The notes under the pieces: generated by a model
Told to the model about the DNA's origin: nothing
The model's database searches: none
Seen by the model: only the letters and a program-made list of their open reading frames with translations
Program-made: the position numbers and the translations under genes
Shown here: piece after piece, positions 9,106 to 17,313 of the stretch
How the letters are laid out: the number at the start of each line of letters is the position of its first letter
How positions within the stretch are numbered: position 1 is the stretch's first letter
NCBI RefSeq assembly: GCF_001456025.1
Contig: NZ_LMTZ01000019.1
Coordinates: 1 to 34,592, forward strand
Origin: Mastigocoleus testarum BC008
GTDB lineage: Bacteria; Cyanobacteriota; Cyanobacteriia; Cyanobacteriales; Nostocaceae
Length of the DNA stretch: 34,592 nt
Reading direction: 5' to 3'

Positions 9106-9663
9106 CAAATTTTTTGAGAGAAAATAAATTCAAATCACCAGATTTGATGCATCAGCTCCATCCCCATAGAGAAAAAGCCTTTATCCTCAAACATAATTAA
9201 TACCCAAGCATAATCTTAAGTGCTTGGAGGCTTCATCAATAGTTTTCACTGTTTATTTGCCAGCAATTATTGAGTGGAATTGTTGAAATCGAACATCCAT
9301 AAAATTTCAGAAAAACTATAACTAATTCTCTGGCAATGTAACATTTCATTAGAGTTCGACTCGATGTTTTGGAGTATTTGTAAAATTTTTGACAGACCTT
9401 AAGTTAGTTAAAAATAATTGCGAACAAATAAACGTTATTTTCACTGAGATTCATTTAATAGTAACATCAATAAAAGTATATTCTGTCAGGCAAAAAAGTT
9501 TTCCTATTTACGGGTTTCCACTAGTATCTAAGTTTATGGATGATTTCGATAGACATTTTCATAAACTTTTGTTTTATAAGCAACATTTGAAAAAAAGTCA
9601 TAAATATATATAAATACCAAATGACTTGTAAAAACTCACACAATAAATCAAGTAACTAGTCGG

Positions 9664-9725
9664 AAATTGTGTACTCTTTCACGTATAATTGTAACTAACT
9701 CTTACTTACCCAATAGGTAATTCCC
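9664..9725 (+). promoter_or_regulatory. Conserved leader of the intact mrp operon
   Basis: Counterpart of 6888-6949: ATAATTGTAACTAACTCTTA followed by AATAGGTAATTCCC directly before the GTG start of mrpC. The near-identity of the two leaders marks this as the likely promoter or 5' UTR of the operon. The exact promoter elements are not resolved. Confidence 0.5.
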
Positions 9726-10061
9726 GTGTTGGAAGCATGTGTATTTGCAACTATATTGTGCGGTTTTTTTGGGATCATCCTGAAAAAAAATCTGGTGATG
9801 AAAATCATCTCTATGGATGTCATGAGTACAGGAGTGATTAGCTATTACGTGATGGTCGCATCACGAGAAGGTTTATTTACGCCCGTACTGTCATCAAGTA
9901 AAGATGTCCCTTATGCGGATCCAGTCCCTCAGGCAGTTATATTGACAGCAATTGTGATTGGCTTCTCTATTCAAGCTTTAATTCTAGTTGGTGTCATGAA
10001 ACTAGCACGGGATAATCCAACGTTGGAAAGCAAGGAGATCGAAAAGAACAATACCCCATGA
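9726..10061 (+). CDS. mrpC: Mrp antiporter subunit C (NuoK-like)
   Basis: A 111-residue membrane protein with three hydrophobic segments (about 4-20, 28-48, 72-94), the length and fold of MrpC/MnhC, homologous to NuoK of complex I. The signature VPQAVILTAIVIGFSIQAL lies at about 68-86. It is an essential small subunit of the Mrp Na+/H+ antiporter in the plasma membrane. Translation starts at GTG: the homologous position in the decayed copy is also GTG, and upstream identity of the leader stops there. Its TGA overlaps the ATG of mrpD by ATGA, implying translational coupling. It is the first gene of a seven-gene operon. Confidence 0.9.
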   Translation: MLEACVFATILCGFFGIILKKNLVMKIISMDVMSTGVISYYVMVASREGLFTPVLSSSKDVPYADPVPQAVILTAIVIGFSIQALILVGVMKLARDNPTLESKEIEKNNTP

Positions 10062-11524
10062 CTACTATTACAATTACATGGATCGCCCTACCATTTTGTC
10101 TGGGGTTTGTTATTTATTTACTCCCCAAACTAGACCGATATCTTGCATTCTTCATGGCTCTTGCCTCCGGAGCATATGCGTTGCAGTTATTTGTCAATGG
10201 TTCTCTAGGATTTGGTTATAACCAATCGTTAATGACGCTAAATTTGCTAGATAATTTTGGTGTCACATTAGCGATTGACCAGTTGAGTGGTTACTTCATT
10301 TTGACCAATGCTCTGGTGAGCGCGGCAGTCATTATCTATTGCTGGAACACAGGTAGAACTCCCTTTTTTTATATGCAGGCCACAATTCTGCATGGCAGTG
10401 TAAATGCTGCTTTTATCTGTGCAGATTTTATGAGTTTGTATGTAGCATTAGAGGTAATCGGTGTTGCTGCATTTCTCCTGATTGCCTATCCCAGAACTGA
10501 ACGGTCAATTTGGGTCGGTTTGCGCTATCTATTTGTCAGTAACACAGCTATGCTGTTTTATCTGGTTGGTGCAGTGCTGGTATATCAAGCAAATAATTCG
10601 TTTGCTTTTGATGGTCTTAGCAGAGCGCCAATTGAAGCCCAGGCTCTAATATTTATGGGGCTACTAACAAAGGGAGGAATCTTTGTCTCCGGGTTGTGGT
10701 TACCTTTGACCCACTCAGAATCAGAGTCACCAGTGTCAGCCTTACTGTCAGGAGTTGTAGTCAAAGCAGGTGTATATCCCCTAGTACGCTGTGCTTTGAT
10801 GGTTGAACAGGTAGACCCTATTGTCCGGATATTCGGTGTTGGTACAGCAGTTCTCGGAGTTTGCTATGCTGTTTTTGAAAAAGACACCAAGCGGATGTTG
10901 GCGTTTCACACCGTTTCCCAGTTGGGCTTTGTTCTTGCAGCACCAAAGGTAGGTGGTTTTTATGCCCTAACCCATGGTCTAGTGAAATCAGCGCTTTTCC
11001 TCACCGCAGGTTCTTTACCTAGCCGAAACCTGAAAGAACTTAGAAGTCTGCCAATTCTTACCCCAGTCTGGATTGCTTTAGTTATAGCCAGTTTTTCCAT
11101 ATCGGGTTTCCCTTTGTTATCCGGTTTTGGAGCAAAGGTATTAACAATGAAAAATTTGGTACCTTGGCAAATTATCGGTATGAATATTGCAGCTCTTGGA
11201 ACAGCAATATCATTTGCCAAATTTATATTTTTGCCCCATGCTTCAGGAGAGAATGGTAGGGGAGAAATGCCAAAATTTGGTTACTGGGTAGCAATGGCAA
11301 TCTTGCTTGGCGGTCTCTTTGTGGCTAATGTGGCATATTATGACGCATACACCGTGAAGAACATCATCAAGCCCTTGGTAACAATTGCCCTTGGTTGGTT
11401 AGCATATTTCTTAATTTTCCGACGTTCAGCTATCAAACTTCCACGCATACAGGAAGAATTCGATCACCTCATTGGTGGCATGAGTTTGATGTTAATCCTA
11501 GTCTTTTGGATGGTATTTGCATGA
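10058..11524 (+). CDS. mrpD: MrpD-like Na+/H+ antiporter subunit, copy 2
   Basis: A 488-residue proton-antiporter-fold membrane protein with the key charged residues E132 (YVALEVIG), K205 (LLTKGG), K236 (VVKAGVYP) and H306 (ALTHGLVK). It forms part of the ion-translocating core of the Mrp complex. It begins at the ATGA overlap with mrpC, and AAGGAG about 20 bases upstream may help initiation. It ends in an ATGA overlap with mrpE. It is closely related to the copy at 7416, especially over residues 60-320, and somewhat longer in two loops. This operon has no full-length MrpA, so the two MrpD paralogues may supply the two antiporter-type subunits that MrpA and MrpD provide in Bacillus. Confidence 0.93.
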   Translation: MTTITITWIALPFCLGFVIYLLPKLDRYLAFFMALASGAYALQLFVNGSLGFGYNQSLMTLNLLDNFGVTLAIDQLSGYFILTNALVSAAVIIYCWNTGRTPFFYMQATILHGSVNAAFICADFMSLYVALEVIGVAAFLLIAYPRTERSIWVGLRYLFVSNTAMLFYLVGAVLVYQANNSFAFDGLSRAPIEAQALIFMGLLTKGGIFVSGLWLPLTHSESESPVSALLSGVVVKAGVYPLVRCALMVEQVDPIVRIFGVGTAVLGVCYAVFEKDTKRMLAFHTVSQLGFVLAAPKVGGFYALTHGLVKSALFLTAGSLPSRNLKELRSLPILTPVWIALVIASFSISGFPLLSGFGAKVLTMKNLVPWQIIGMNIAALGTAISFAKFIFLPHASGENGRGEMPKFGYWVAMAILLGGLFVANVAYYDAYTVKNIIKPLVTIALGWLAYFLIFRRSAIKLPRIQEEFDHLIGGMSLMLILVFWMVFA

Positions 11525-11910
11525 TTGGATATCTAAATCTGATATTGCGACTAGTTATTTGGTTTCTGCTCACCGCCAATCTGAGTGTAGCAAATATTAT
11601 TATTGGTGTTAGCGTCGCTCTTTTATTACCGGGACGCCTCAAAAGTCCGGGAACATTAAAAGATTGGCTCCGAGCTATAGGTGAAGCTCTAGTAGCGATT
11701 CCCCAAGCATATTTTGAAGCACTACAAATCATGTTATTCCCTCATCAACACGAGGATGTAACTCTAGAGCGAGTTCGACCAGGACGGACACCAGGTTTGA
11801 TTTTTTTGGATGTGTTTATAATCACCTTTACACCTAAGACCATTGTTTTGAAATATCACGAAAAAGGTTGGTATGAGGTACATTGGGTAAAACGGAGGAA
11901 AGCTTCATGA
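11521..11910 (+). CDS. mrpE: Mrp antiporter subunit E
   Basis: Start chosen at ATG 11521, overlapping the mrpD stop (ATGA), although the frame stays open further upstream. The 129-residue product has two N-terminal membrane segments (about 3-36) and a soluble part with the MnhE-type pattern (FIITFTPKTIVLKY near residue 100, ending YEVHWV). It is a little shorter than the ~158 residues of the Bacillus subunit. MrpE is an accessory subunit needed for assembly or full activity of the antiporter. It overlaps mrpF by ATGA. Confidence 0.88.
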   Translation: MIGYLNLILRLVIWFLLTANLSVANIIIGVSVALLLPGRLKSPGTLKDWLRAIGEALVAIPQAYFEALQIMLFPHQHEDVTLERVRPGRTPGLIFLDVFIITFTPKTIVLKYHEKGWYEVHWVKRRKAS

Positions 11911-12158
11911 ACCTGCATATAGTACTGATGGTGATGATTTTGGCTCTCCTCATCCCCATGTACGAAGCTTGGAAAGATGATGATATTTGGCAAACAACTT
12001 TAGCGTTTTCCAGTATCGCCAGTAAAACATCAATTATGATTTTGGTTGTATCTATCTTGCGAGATGATTGGATGATCGGTCTTGGTGGGGTAATCATCTT
12101 GAGTGTGGGAAATGCCTCCTTAATGTTGCTAGCACATGTCATAAGAAGATTAAATTAA
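11907..12158 (+). CDS. mrpF: Mrp antiporter subunit F
   Basis: An 83-residue protein with three hydrophobic segments (about 3-18, 28-50, 55-78), the size and shape of MrpF/MnhF. The start is fixed by GGAGGA at 11894-11899, seven bases before ATG 11907, and by the ATGA overlap with mrpE. The conserved acidic residue cluster DD follows the first segment. It is a small membrane subunit of the Mrp complex. Its TAA shares one base with the start of mrpG. Confidence 0.87.
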   Translation: MNLHIVLMVMILALLIPMYEAWKDDDIWQTTLAFSSIASKTSIMILVVSILRDDWMIGLGGVIILSVGNASLMLLAHVIRRLN

Positions 12159-12439
12159 TGATGTTGGACATTCTTAGTTATACCTTCATCGGTATTGGAA
12201 TAGTTTTCTGGTTCTGGGGGACATTTCCGCTGCTTGGTAAGCGTTCTGTACTATTCAAGTTGCATAGTCTTTCAGTCGCAGATACCCTTGGCTCTATGAG
12301 TATCACAGTCGGATTGCTAATAAAAATACCCAATGAATGGCCGTTGCTAGTTCTTGCCATAATTTCTTTGGCAATTTGGAACACAGTGCTGGGGTATGTG
12401 TTGGCGTATTGTTCTACTACTGGGAGAAGTAATGAATAA
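12158..12439 (+). CDS. mrpG: Mrp antiporter subunit G
   Basis: A 93-residue membrane protein with three hydrophobic segments and the MnhG pattern: GTFPLLGKRSVLFKLHSLS (about residues 21-39), then ADTLGSMSITVGLLI. Start chosen at ATG 12158, which overlaps the mrpF stop (TAATG). The ATG at 12161 is an alternative. The longer upstream extension of the same frame lies inside mrpF and is not likely translated. It overlaps the next gene by eight bases. Confidence 0.87.
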   Translation: MMLDILSYTFIGIGIVFWFWGTFPLLGKRSVLFKLHSLSVADTLGSMSITVGLLIKIPNEWPLLVLAIISLAIWNTVLGYVLAYCSTTGRSNE

Positions 12440-13028
12440 CAGTATCGACCTTTACATTTATGTCATTGTTGCCCTGTTACCATTGTCTGCATGCATGCTT
12501 ATATTTCAGGTTAATCCCTACCATGCTTTGCTCTTGAGGGGTGTATTGGGAGCGATCGCAGCTTTAGTATATGCAGTTTTGGGAGCGCCAGATGTAGCTT
12601 TAACCGAAGCATTAGTAGGTACTCTATTGGCAGTTACTCTCTATGCAGTGGCAGTGCGTTCATCCTTAGTAATGCGTCTGGGGGTACTCACAAGTGATTC
12701 AATTGATGCAGGGGGTGATTCAGAACATTTAGGGGAGCTAGTTGCTGACTTGAGAAACATTTTTAGTAAACACCATATGCGAGTCGAGCTAGTTCATTAC
12801 ACAAATCCAAAGGCTTTGCAGCGAGCGCTGATGGATAAAGATGTCCATACGACCTTTGCTCCCCAGTCTTTACCAGAATATAATGGTCAAGATCATGGAG
12901 GACTGATTACCGCAACGCAATATTGCACCGCAACCAGGGTTCAACGTCTCTATGAAATTATGAAAGCAGAGCTTTCATCATCAGAAATAAATCTTACCTA
13001 TGTCAGCGCAACTGAGGAGAAGCACTAA
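12432..13028 (+). CDS. mrpA: MrpA C-terminal-type subunit (DUF4040/MbhD-like)
   Basis: Start chosen at ATG 12432, preceded by GGGAGAAG, giving 198 residues. Residues ~6-75 hold three membrane segments with the DUF4040/MbhD pattern (GAPDVALTEALVGTLLAVTL). This corresponds to the C-terminal piece of full-length MrpA; the ~500-residue NuoL-like front part is absent, as in other cyanobacterial mrp operons. Residues ~95-198 form a hydrophilic tail (HLGELVADLRNIF, then mixed alpha/beta), much longer than a plain MbhD subunit needs. The tail probably sits in the cytoplasm and its role is unknown. In the Anabaena literature a gene of this kind is called mrpA and is needed for growth at high pH and Na+. 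It shares one base with mrpB (TAATG). Confidence 0.82.
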   Translation: MNNSIDLYIYVIVALLPLSACMLIFQVNPYHALLLRGVLGAIAALVYAVLGAPDVALTEALVGTLLAVTLYAVAVRSSLVMRLGVLTSDSIDAGGDSEHLGELVADLRNIFSKHHMRVELVHYTNPKALQRALMDKDVHTTFAPQSLPEYNGQDHGGLITATQYCTATRVQRLYEIMKAELSSSEINLTYVSATEEKH

Positions 13029-13690
13029 TGAAATGGGTTTATGTGTTAGCAGGGATAGCGCTGTTCGTCAAAATGTTAGTAATGCCCGATCCGGTAAGTG
13101 AGCCATTAGAAACATCAATTGCTCAATTAGTTGCACAGGATAGTGGAGTTCCTAACGCTGTATCGGGGATTATTTTCCGCAACCGATTATACGATACGAT
13201 TTTTGAAGTAGTAGTTTTTACGATCGCAATTTTGGGAGCAAAGTATTTGCTAGCCAATGAAAAGCCATCCTGTACTATCTATCAATTCACCGATGAGCCT
13301 TCCATAGTTCTGGCTCGTTTGGGAGCTATTATTGCTGCATTGGTGGGTATTGAATTGGCAATTAGAGGACATTTGAGTCCTGGTGGTGGTTTTTCTGCTG
13401 GGGTAGCAGGTGGAACAGCAATTGGACTAGTTGCAATCACTTCCAGTTCCGAGTGGATGCAGAATATCTATCAGCGCTGGCGTGCTGCAACATGGGAAAA
13501 GCTTTCGGTATTGCTTTTCATTGTTTTATCAGTTATTACTTTGTGTGGAGTCGAATTACCACATGGAGAATTAGGTGCACTTATTAGTGGTGGTCTTCTT
13601 CCCCTTTTCAACATCTTGGTTGCAATTAAGGTGGCTCTGGGAAGCTGGGCAGTGATTTTGGTGTTTATTCGCTATCGTGGCTTACTCTGA
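13028..13690 (+). CDS. mrpB: Mrp antiporter subunit B (MnhB domain, MbhE-like front)
   Basis: A 220-residue membrane protein. The N-terminal third (SGIIFRNRLYDTIFEVVVFT at about 47-66) resembles the MbhE segment normally found at the end of full-length MrpA. The rest (about 93-218) is a MnhB domain with four hydrophobic segments and the motif RGHLSPGGGFSAGVAGG near 113-129. The MrpA pieces are therefore redistributed, with MbhD in the previous gene and MbhE fused to MrpB. It is the last gene of the operon. Confidence 0.87.
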   Translation: MKWVYVLAGIALFVKMLVMPDPVSEPLETSIAQLVAQDSGVPNAVSGIIFRNRLYDTIFEVVVFTIAILGAKYLLANEKPSCTIYQFTDEPSIVLARLGAIIAALVGIELAIRGHLSPGGGFSAGVAGGTAIGLVAITSSSEWMQNIYQRWRAATWEKLSVLLFIVLSVITLCGVELPHGELGALISGGLLPLFNILVAIKVALGSWAVILVFIRYRGLL

Positions 13691-13906
13691 AACAGATACG
13701 ATGGTTTTCTAGTTCGGACAACTCGTAGATATATAGCAAATTGCAAGTAAATGAAATACGCCTAAAACGCTATAAAGCGCTTGCAAACAGTGTTCCACTT
13801 ATGCCTTCTGCCTTCTAAATCCTGTTAGTGCAACGGGACTTAACAGAGCAAAACTATGCTGTAAAGTGTGATTTCTTAAGTAATGACTTAGGAGTGTTTT
13901 AGCCGC

Positions 13907-14053
13907 TATCGCTCTTCCATCATCGGGCGCGAAATAAGAAATTATAGGTATTCAGTTCCGTATTCATGTGGAATCATGTTGACCTTGACCATTCTATGTC
14001 AGGGATTTTACAGGTTGTAAGTTTCACCTCATGTGAATAATGGAAGAGCGATA
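13907..14053. mobile_element. Candidate MITE-like element with 14-bp inverted repeats
   Basis: TATCGCTCTTCCAT at 13907-13920 is repeated as its exact reverse complement at 14040-14053, 119 bases apart. Such short non-coding DNA bounded by terminal inverted repeats is the structure of a miniature inverted-repeat element. No target-site duplication is evident and no transposase is present. A small internal dyad (TTCAC / GTGAA near 14021-14035) is present. It could also be a long-loop RNA stem. Confidence 0.4.
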
Positions 14054-14342
14054 TTTGATTTACTTTTTCTTGGTGGATTTTATTTAGTGAGTTTTATGTT
14101 TACAAAGGTCTTCTGACAATAAGGCACCCAGGAAGGATAGAAAATCTTGAAAACCTTATAATCATTCATATTTTACTAAATTCACCCAGGTCTTTGGTTC
14201 ACCCTTTCGGTTGATAATTGAACAATATAATCAAATAATATATATGCAAAATCAATGGTTACTATATGATATGTTTATATTACTTTAAATTGGGTATTGT
14301 TTAAATCTTGTATTATTTAAAATTCCATATTTATTTAACCCA

Positions 14343-14365
14343 AATAATTCCAGTGAAGAATTATT
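14343..14365 (-). terminator. Weak AT-rich hairpin after pstB
   Basis: An 8-bp stem AATAATTC / GAATTATT with a 7-nt loop lies about 50 bases past the pstB stop. It lacks a GC-rich stem and a clean T-run on the - strand, so termination here is only a possibility. Confidence 0.25.
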
Positions 14366-14416
14366 AGAGGAGCTACACCCTGAAATAAAATCATGTAATT
14401 AACACTTTGCTCCTAT

Positions 14417-15196
14417 TTAACCGAAGCGTCCTTCAACATAGTCGCGGGTACGTTGATCGAGAGGATTGGTGAAAATTTGTTCTGTGGAACCGAATTCGAT
14501 CATCTGACCAATACGACTTTCATCGGTGCTAAAGAAAGCTGTAAAGTCAGAGACACGTCTTGCTTGCTGCATATTGTGGGTAACAATAACAATTGTGAAA
14601 TCGTCACGCAAGCTGTCAATCAGTTCTTCTACTTTCATTGTTGAAAGAGGATCGAGAGCGGAACAAGGTTCATCCATTAATAGAACTCTGGGTTTAACCG
14701 CTAAAGCTCTGGCGATACAGAGACGCTGTTGTTGTCCTCCAGAAAGACCTAGGGCTGATTTGTGTAATTTATCCTTGACTTCATTCCATAAAGCTGCGCC
14801 TCTAATGGCAGACTCGACAATCTCATCTAATTCAGATTTGGGACGCCATGATTCTATTCTTAAACCATAAGCAACATTGTCATAAATGCTCATGGGGAAA
14901 AGATTTGGCTTTTGGAATACCATCCCAATCTGGCGACGAAGGCGATTTAAGTTAACGCGCCGACTGTAGATATTTTGACCAAAAAATTCTACACTTCCTT
15001 CGATTGTGACATCAGCTTCTAATTCGCTAATTCGATTCAGAGATTTGATAAAAGTGGATTTACCGCAACCGCTAGAACCGATTAATGCTGTAACTTTATT
15101 TCGGTAAATATCCATTGAAACACCTTCAAGAGCTTTGAAAGTGCCGTAGAAAAAGCTGAGATTTTTGACTCTGATAGCTGGAACTAAGTTATTCAT
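14417..15196 (-). CDS. pstB: Phosphate ABC transporter ATP-binding protein
   Basis: A 259-residue ABC ATPase with Walker [10 protein letters not shown] (40-48), Q-loop Q95, signature LSGGQ (151-155), Walker B VLLMDEP (171-177) and switch His H207. The PstB fingerprints SLNRISELE and [16 protein letters not shown] at the C terminus identify the family. It powers high-affinity phosphate import through PstC/PstA. It is the last gene of pstS-C-A-B, 49 bases after pstA. No phoU follows in this window. Confidence 0.96.
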   Translation of the reverse strand: MNNLVPAIRVKNLSFFYGTFKALEGVSMDIYRNKVTALIGSSGCGKSTFIKSLNRISELEADVTIEGSVEFFGQNIYSRRVNLNRLRRQIGMVFQKPNLFPMSIYDNVAYGLRIESWRPKSELDEIVESAIRGAALWNEVKDKLHKSALGLSGGQQQRLCIARALAVKPRVLLMDEPCSALDPLSTMKVEELIDSLRDDFTIVIVTHNMQQARRVSDFTAFFSTDESRIGQMIEFGSTEQIFTNPLDQRTRDYVEGRFG

Positions 15197-15245
15197 GCTT
15201 GGGGAATCTGTAGGAAAATCAACTATCTGGCTTAATATTCGGGTT

Positions 15246-16139
15246 TTATTTGCGGCGCGTAACGATGCGAGAAAGGAGGTTGAAGAATAATACTAATCCA
15301 ACAAGAACAATAGAAGCTGTCCAGACTAGTTCAACAATTTTTGGATCGTCATCGGTAAAGAAGTTAAAAATCAATACCGGTAATGATGCTGTTTCTTTGA
15401 ATATTCCTTCTGACCAATAAAAGCTAAACAAAGCTGTAAAAATCAGTGGTGCTGTTTCACCTGCTGCACGGGCGACCGCAAGTAAAATACCGGTAGTAAT
15501 TCCAGGTATTCCTGCAGGAAGTAAAACCCGAGATGTGGTTTGAAAAGTAGTTCCACCTAAAGCTGCAGATGCTAGGCGTAAAGGTTTAGGAATTAGTTTC
15601 AATACTTCTTCTGTTGTCAGGGTAATAACCGGTAGCATAATTACCCCTAGAGCGAAACCACCAGCAAAGGCGCTGAAACTATATTGTCCGTTTGTCCATT
15701 GAGTTGTGGTTAAAACAACTGCACCGTAAGCAAAAACACCGACAACGATTGAAGGAACCCCAGTCAAAATAGTTGCAATAAAGCGAACTAAGCGAGCAGC
15801 AGAACTTTGTTGACCGAATTCAGCTAAGAATATTCCTGTCATGACTCCACAAGGAATACTCAATACTGATGCGATCGCAACCATTGTGATGGTACCAATA
15901 ATAGCGTTAGCGAATCCACCATCAATAAATGATGAGTAGAATAACTCTGGCTTGAGATTGGGTAAACCCCTCAGTAAAATTTCCCACACTAGCGAGATGA
16001 GAGGAAGTAATGCTAGGAGAGAAAAAATCAAAGCTATAGAGTTCATCCCATTACTGAACAACTGACGCCGATAGGGTAGTGGGGTGCATAACTCTGCAGC
16101 TACGGACTGATTTTCATTTGATTGTTGATAAGAACTCAT
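15246..16139 (-). CDS. pstA: Phosphate ABC transporter permease
   Basis: A 297-residue inner-membrane permease with six predicted membrane spans after a hydrophilic N terminus of ~30 residues. The binding-protein-dependent transport (EAA) loop is at about 185-210 ([21 protein letters not shown]), with [25 protein letters not shown] following, typical of PstA. It pairs with PstC to form the phosphate channel. It starts 78 bases after pstC, and that gap carries a short TCATTTG-type repeat. Confidence 0.95.
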   Translation of the reverse strand: MSSYQQSNENQSVAAELCTPLPYRRQLFSNGMNSIALIFSLLALLPLISLVWEILLRGLPNLKPELFYSSFIDGGFANAIIGTITMVAIASVLSIPCGVMTGIFLAEFGQQSSAARLVRFIATILTGVPSIVVGVFAYGAVVLTTTQWTNGQYSFSAFAGGFALGVIMLPVITLTTEEVLKLIPKPLRLASAALGGTTFQTTSRVLLPAGIPGITTGILLAVARAAGETAPLIFTALFSFYWSEGIFKETASLPVLIFNFFTDDDPKIVELVWTASIVLVGLVLFFNLLSRIVTRRK

Positions 16140-16156
16140 TTGTTCTTCATCCTTTT

Positions 16157-16182
16157 TTATTTGTCATTTATCATTTGTTTGA
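16157..16182. repeat. Short imperfect heptad repeat between pstC and pstA
   Basis: ATTTGTCATTTATCATTTG is an imperfect tandem run of the ATTTGTC heptamer. It resembles the short tandemly repeated sequences common in spacers of heterocystous cyanobacteria. It is only about three units long. Confidence 0.4.
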
Positions 16183-16217
16183 TGACCAGTAACTAATGGT
16201 TAGCAATTCATGACCAA

Positions 16218-17189
16218 TTATTTTTTGTTTCGGTCAAGTACCTGCACTAATATCACAGCACCAATATTTACAACTAGGGTCAAAGCAAACAAAATCAAAG
16301 CTAAATATGTTAAAGCGCCAACATGTAAACTATTTTCTGCTTCCGCAAATTCGTTAGCAAGGACGGCAGGTATGGTATAAGCTGCTTCAAGTAATGAAGG
16401 TTTAATCTGATTAAAGTTACCTATTACCATGGTTACAGCCATAGTTTCCCCTAAAGCCCTTCCCAAAGCAAGCATCGTTGCGCCAACGATACCGGAAAAA
16501 CCAGCAGGTAACAGTACTCTAAAAATAGTTTCCCAACGGGTAGAGCCTAAAGCCATTGCACCAGTACGTAACTGTTTGGGAATTACTAAAAGTACATCCC
16601 GACTAATAGCTGCCATTGTTGGCAAAATCATAATTGCCAGAACAATTGCTGCTGTCATCATGTTATTTCCGGAGGTATCCTCTGTATCAAACAGTGGGAT
16701 CCAGCTCAGATTGTTATATAACCACTCCTGTAAAGGTATTAAAAAAGGAATTAAGACATAAATTGCCCACAAACCAATAATTACACTGGGGATTGCAGCA
16801 ATTAATTCCACAATAAAAGCAATTGGTGACTTTACCCAGTCCGGTAAAAAGTCTTCACTGGTAACCAGTGCTACTGCCAAGCCTACAGGGATAGCGATTA
16901 AAATAGCAAGCCCACTACTTACCAAGGTTCCATAAACATATGGTAATGCTCCATACAAACCTTCAAGGGTATCCCAGTCTTGACTCCAAATAAAATCCAG
17001 ACCAAATTTATCGATTGCAGGTTTTGCTTCTCTGTAGACAACTGCAATCATCCAAAGCAGTATGTTAACTGTAATTAGAGCAAAACTATGAACTAGTATA
17101 TTAAAACTTCGATCTATCCAAAAACTGCGTCCTGTGCTGCTTGTTATATTCAACGAATCGTCAATCTGTTGCACTGATGAATTTTCCAT
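16218..17189 (-). CDS. pstC: Phosphate ABC transporter permease
   Basis: A 323-residue inner-membrane permease with six predicted spans after a hydrophilic N terminus. The EAA loop (GAMALGSTRWETIFRVLLPA near 210-229) followed by GRALGETMAVTMVIGN is diagnostic of PstC. It forms the translocation pore with PstA. It lies 124 bases after pstS, separated by a strong hairpin that probably lowers its expression relative to the binding protein. Confidence 0.95.
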   Translation of the reverse strand: MENSSVQQIDDSLNITSSTGRSFWIDRSFNILVHSFALITVNILLWMIAVVYREAKPAIDKFGLDFIWSQDWDTLEGLYGALPYVYGTLVSSGLAILIAIPVGLAVALVTSEDFLPDWVKSPIAFIVELIAAIPSVIIGLWAIYVLIPFLIPLQEWLYNNLSWIPLFDTEDTSGNNMMTAAIVLAIMILPTMAAISRDVLLVIPKQLRTGAMALGSTRWETIFRVLLPAGFSGIVGATMLALGRALGETMAVTMVIGNFNQIKPSLLEAAYTIPAVLANEFAEAENSLHVGALTYLALILFALTLVVNIGAVILVQVLDRNKK

Positions 17190-17221
17190 TGCTCATCAAT
17201 AAATAATTTTTCGCTACAAGA

Positions 17222-17246
17222 ATAGGGCGGGTATTACCCGCCCTAT
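17222..17246 (-). promoter_or_regulatory. Strong hairpin between pstS and pstC
   Basis: An 11-bp perfect GC-rich stem (ATAGGGCGGGT / ACCCGCCCTAT) with a 3-nt loop, about 68 bases after the pstS stop. There is no proper T-run after it on the - strand. It is therefore more likely a partial attenuator or a 3' mRNA stabiliser that keeps pstS more abundant than the permease genes, as in other binding-protein operons. Confidence 0.7.
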
Positions 17247-17313
17247 AATAATCAAGTTATTAAGCGGTCACACTATTCATTAGGTAAGTAACGAAGTAAA
17301 TAAATTTATTTGA

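Larger units (their letters stand above)
8844..9725. other. Intergenic spacer between the two mrp blocks
   Basis: About 880 bases with no convincing gene. A 74-codon frame (9389-9613) has spacer-like composition and lies partly in DNA resembling the leader of copy 1, so I do not call it. The spacer holds a 26-bp palindrome (9080-9105). From about 9550 on it holds the second copy of the mrp upstream region, including the conserved ~60-base leader ending at 9725. Confidence 0.6.
13691..14416. other. Convergent intergenic region mrpB / pstB
   Basis: About 725 bases between the convergent ends of the mrp and pst operons, without a credible reading frame. It contains CTTCTGC-type short repeats near 13803, a candidate MITE-like inverted-repeat element (13907-14053), and an AT-rich hairpin near the pstB end (14343-14365). 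No strong rho-independent terminator for mrpB is evident. Confidence 0.6.

Noticed and set aside
9389..9613. 74-codon frame on the + strand between the mrp blocks
   Set aside because: No motif, spacer-like composition, and its 3' part lies in DNA similar to the non-coding upstream region of mrp copy 1.
11395..11520. Upstream extension of the mrpE frame
   Set aside because: It overlaps the end of mrpD; the ATGA junction at 11521 and MrpE family length support the shorter gene.
7416..11524. mrpD genes as NDH-1 subunits (NdhD/NdhF)
   Set aside because: The NuoM-like fold fits either, but the surrounding mrpC-E-F-G-A-B genes with ATGA overlaps make an Mrp antiporter far more likely.
13770..13790. 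AACGCT / AGCGCTT hairpin after mrpB as a terminator
   Set aside because: The stem is short and imperfect and no T-run follows.
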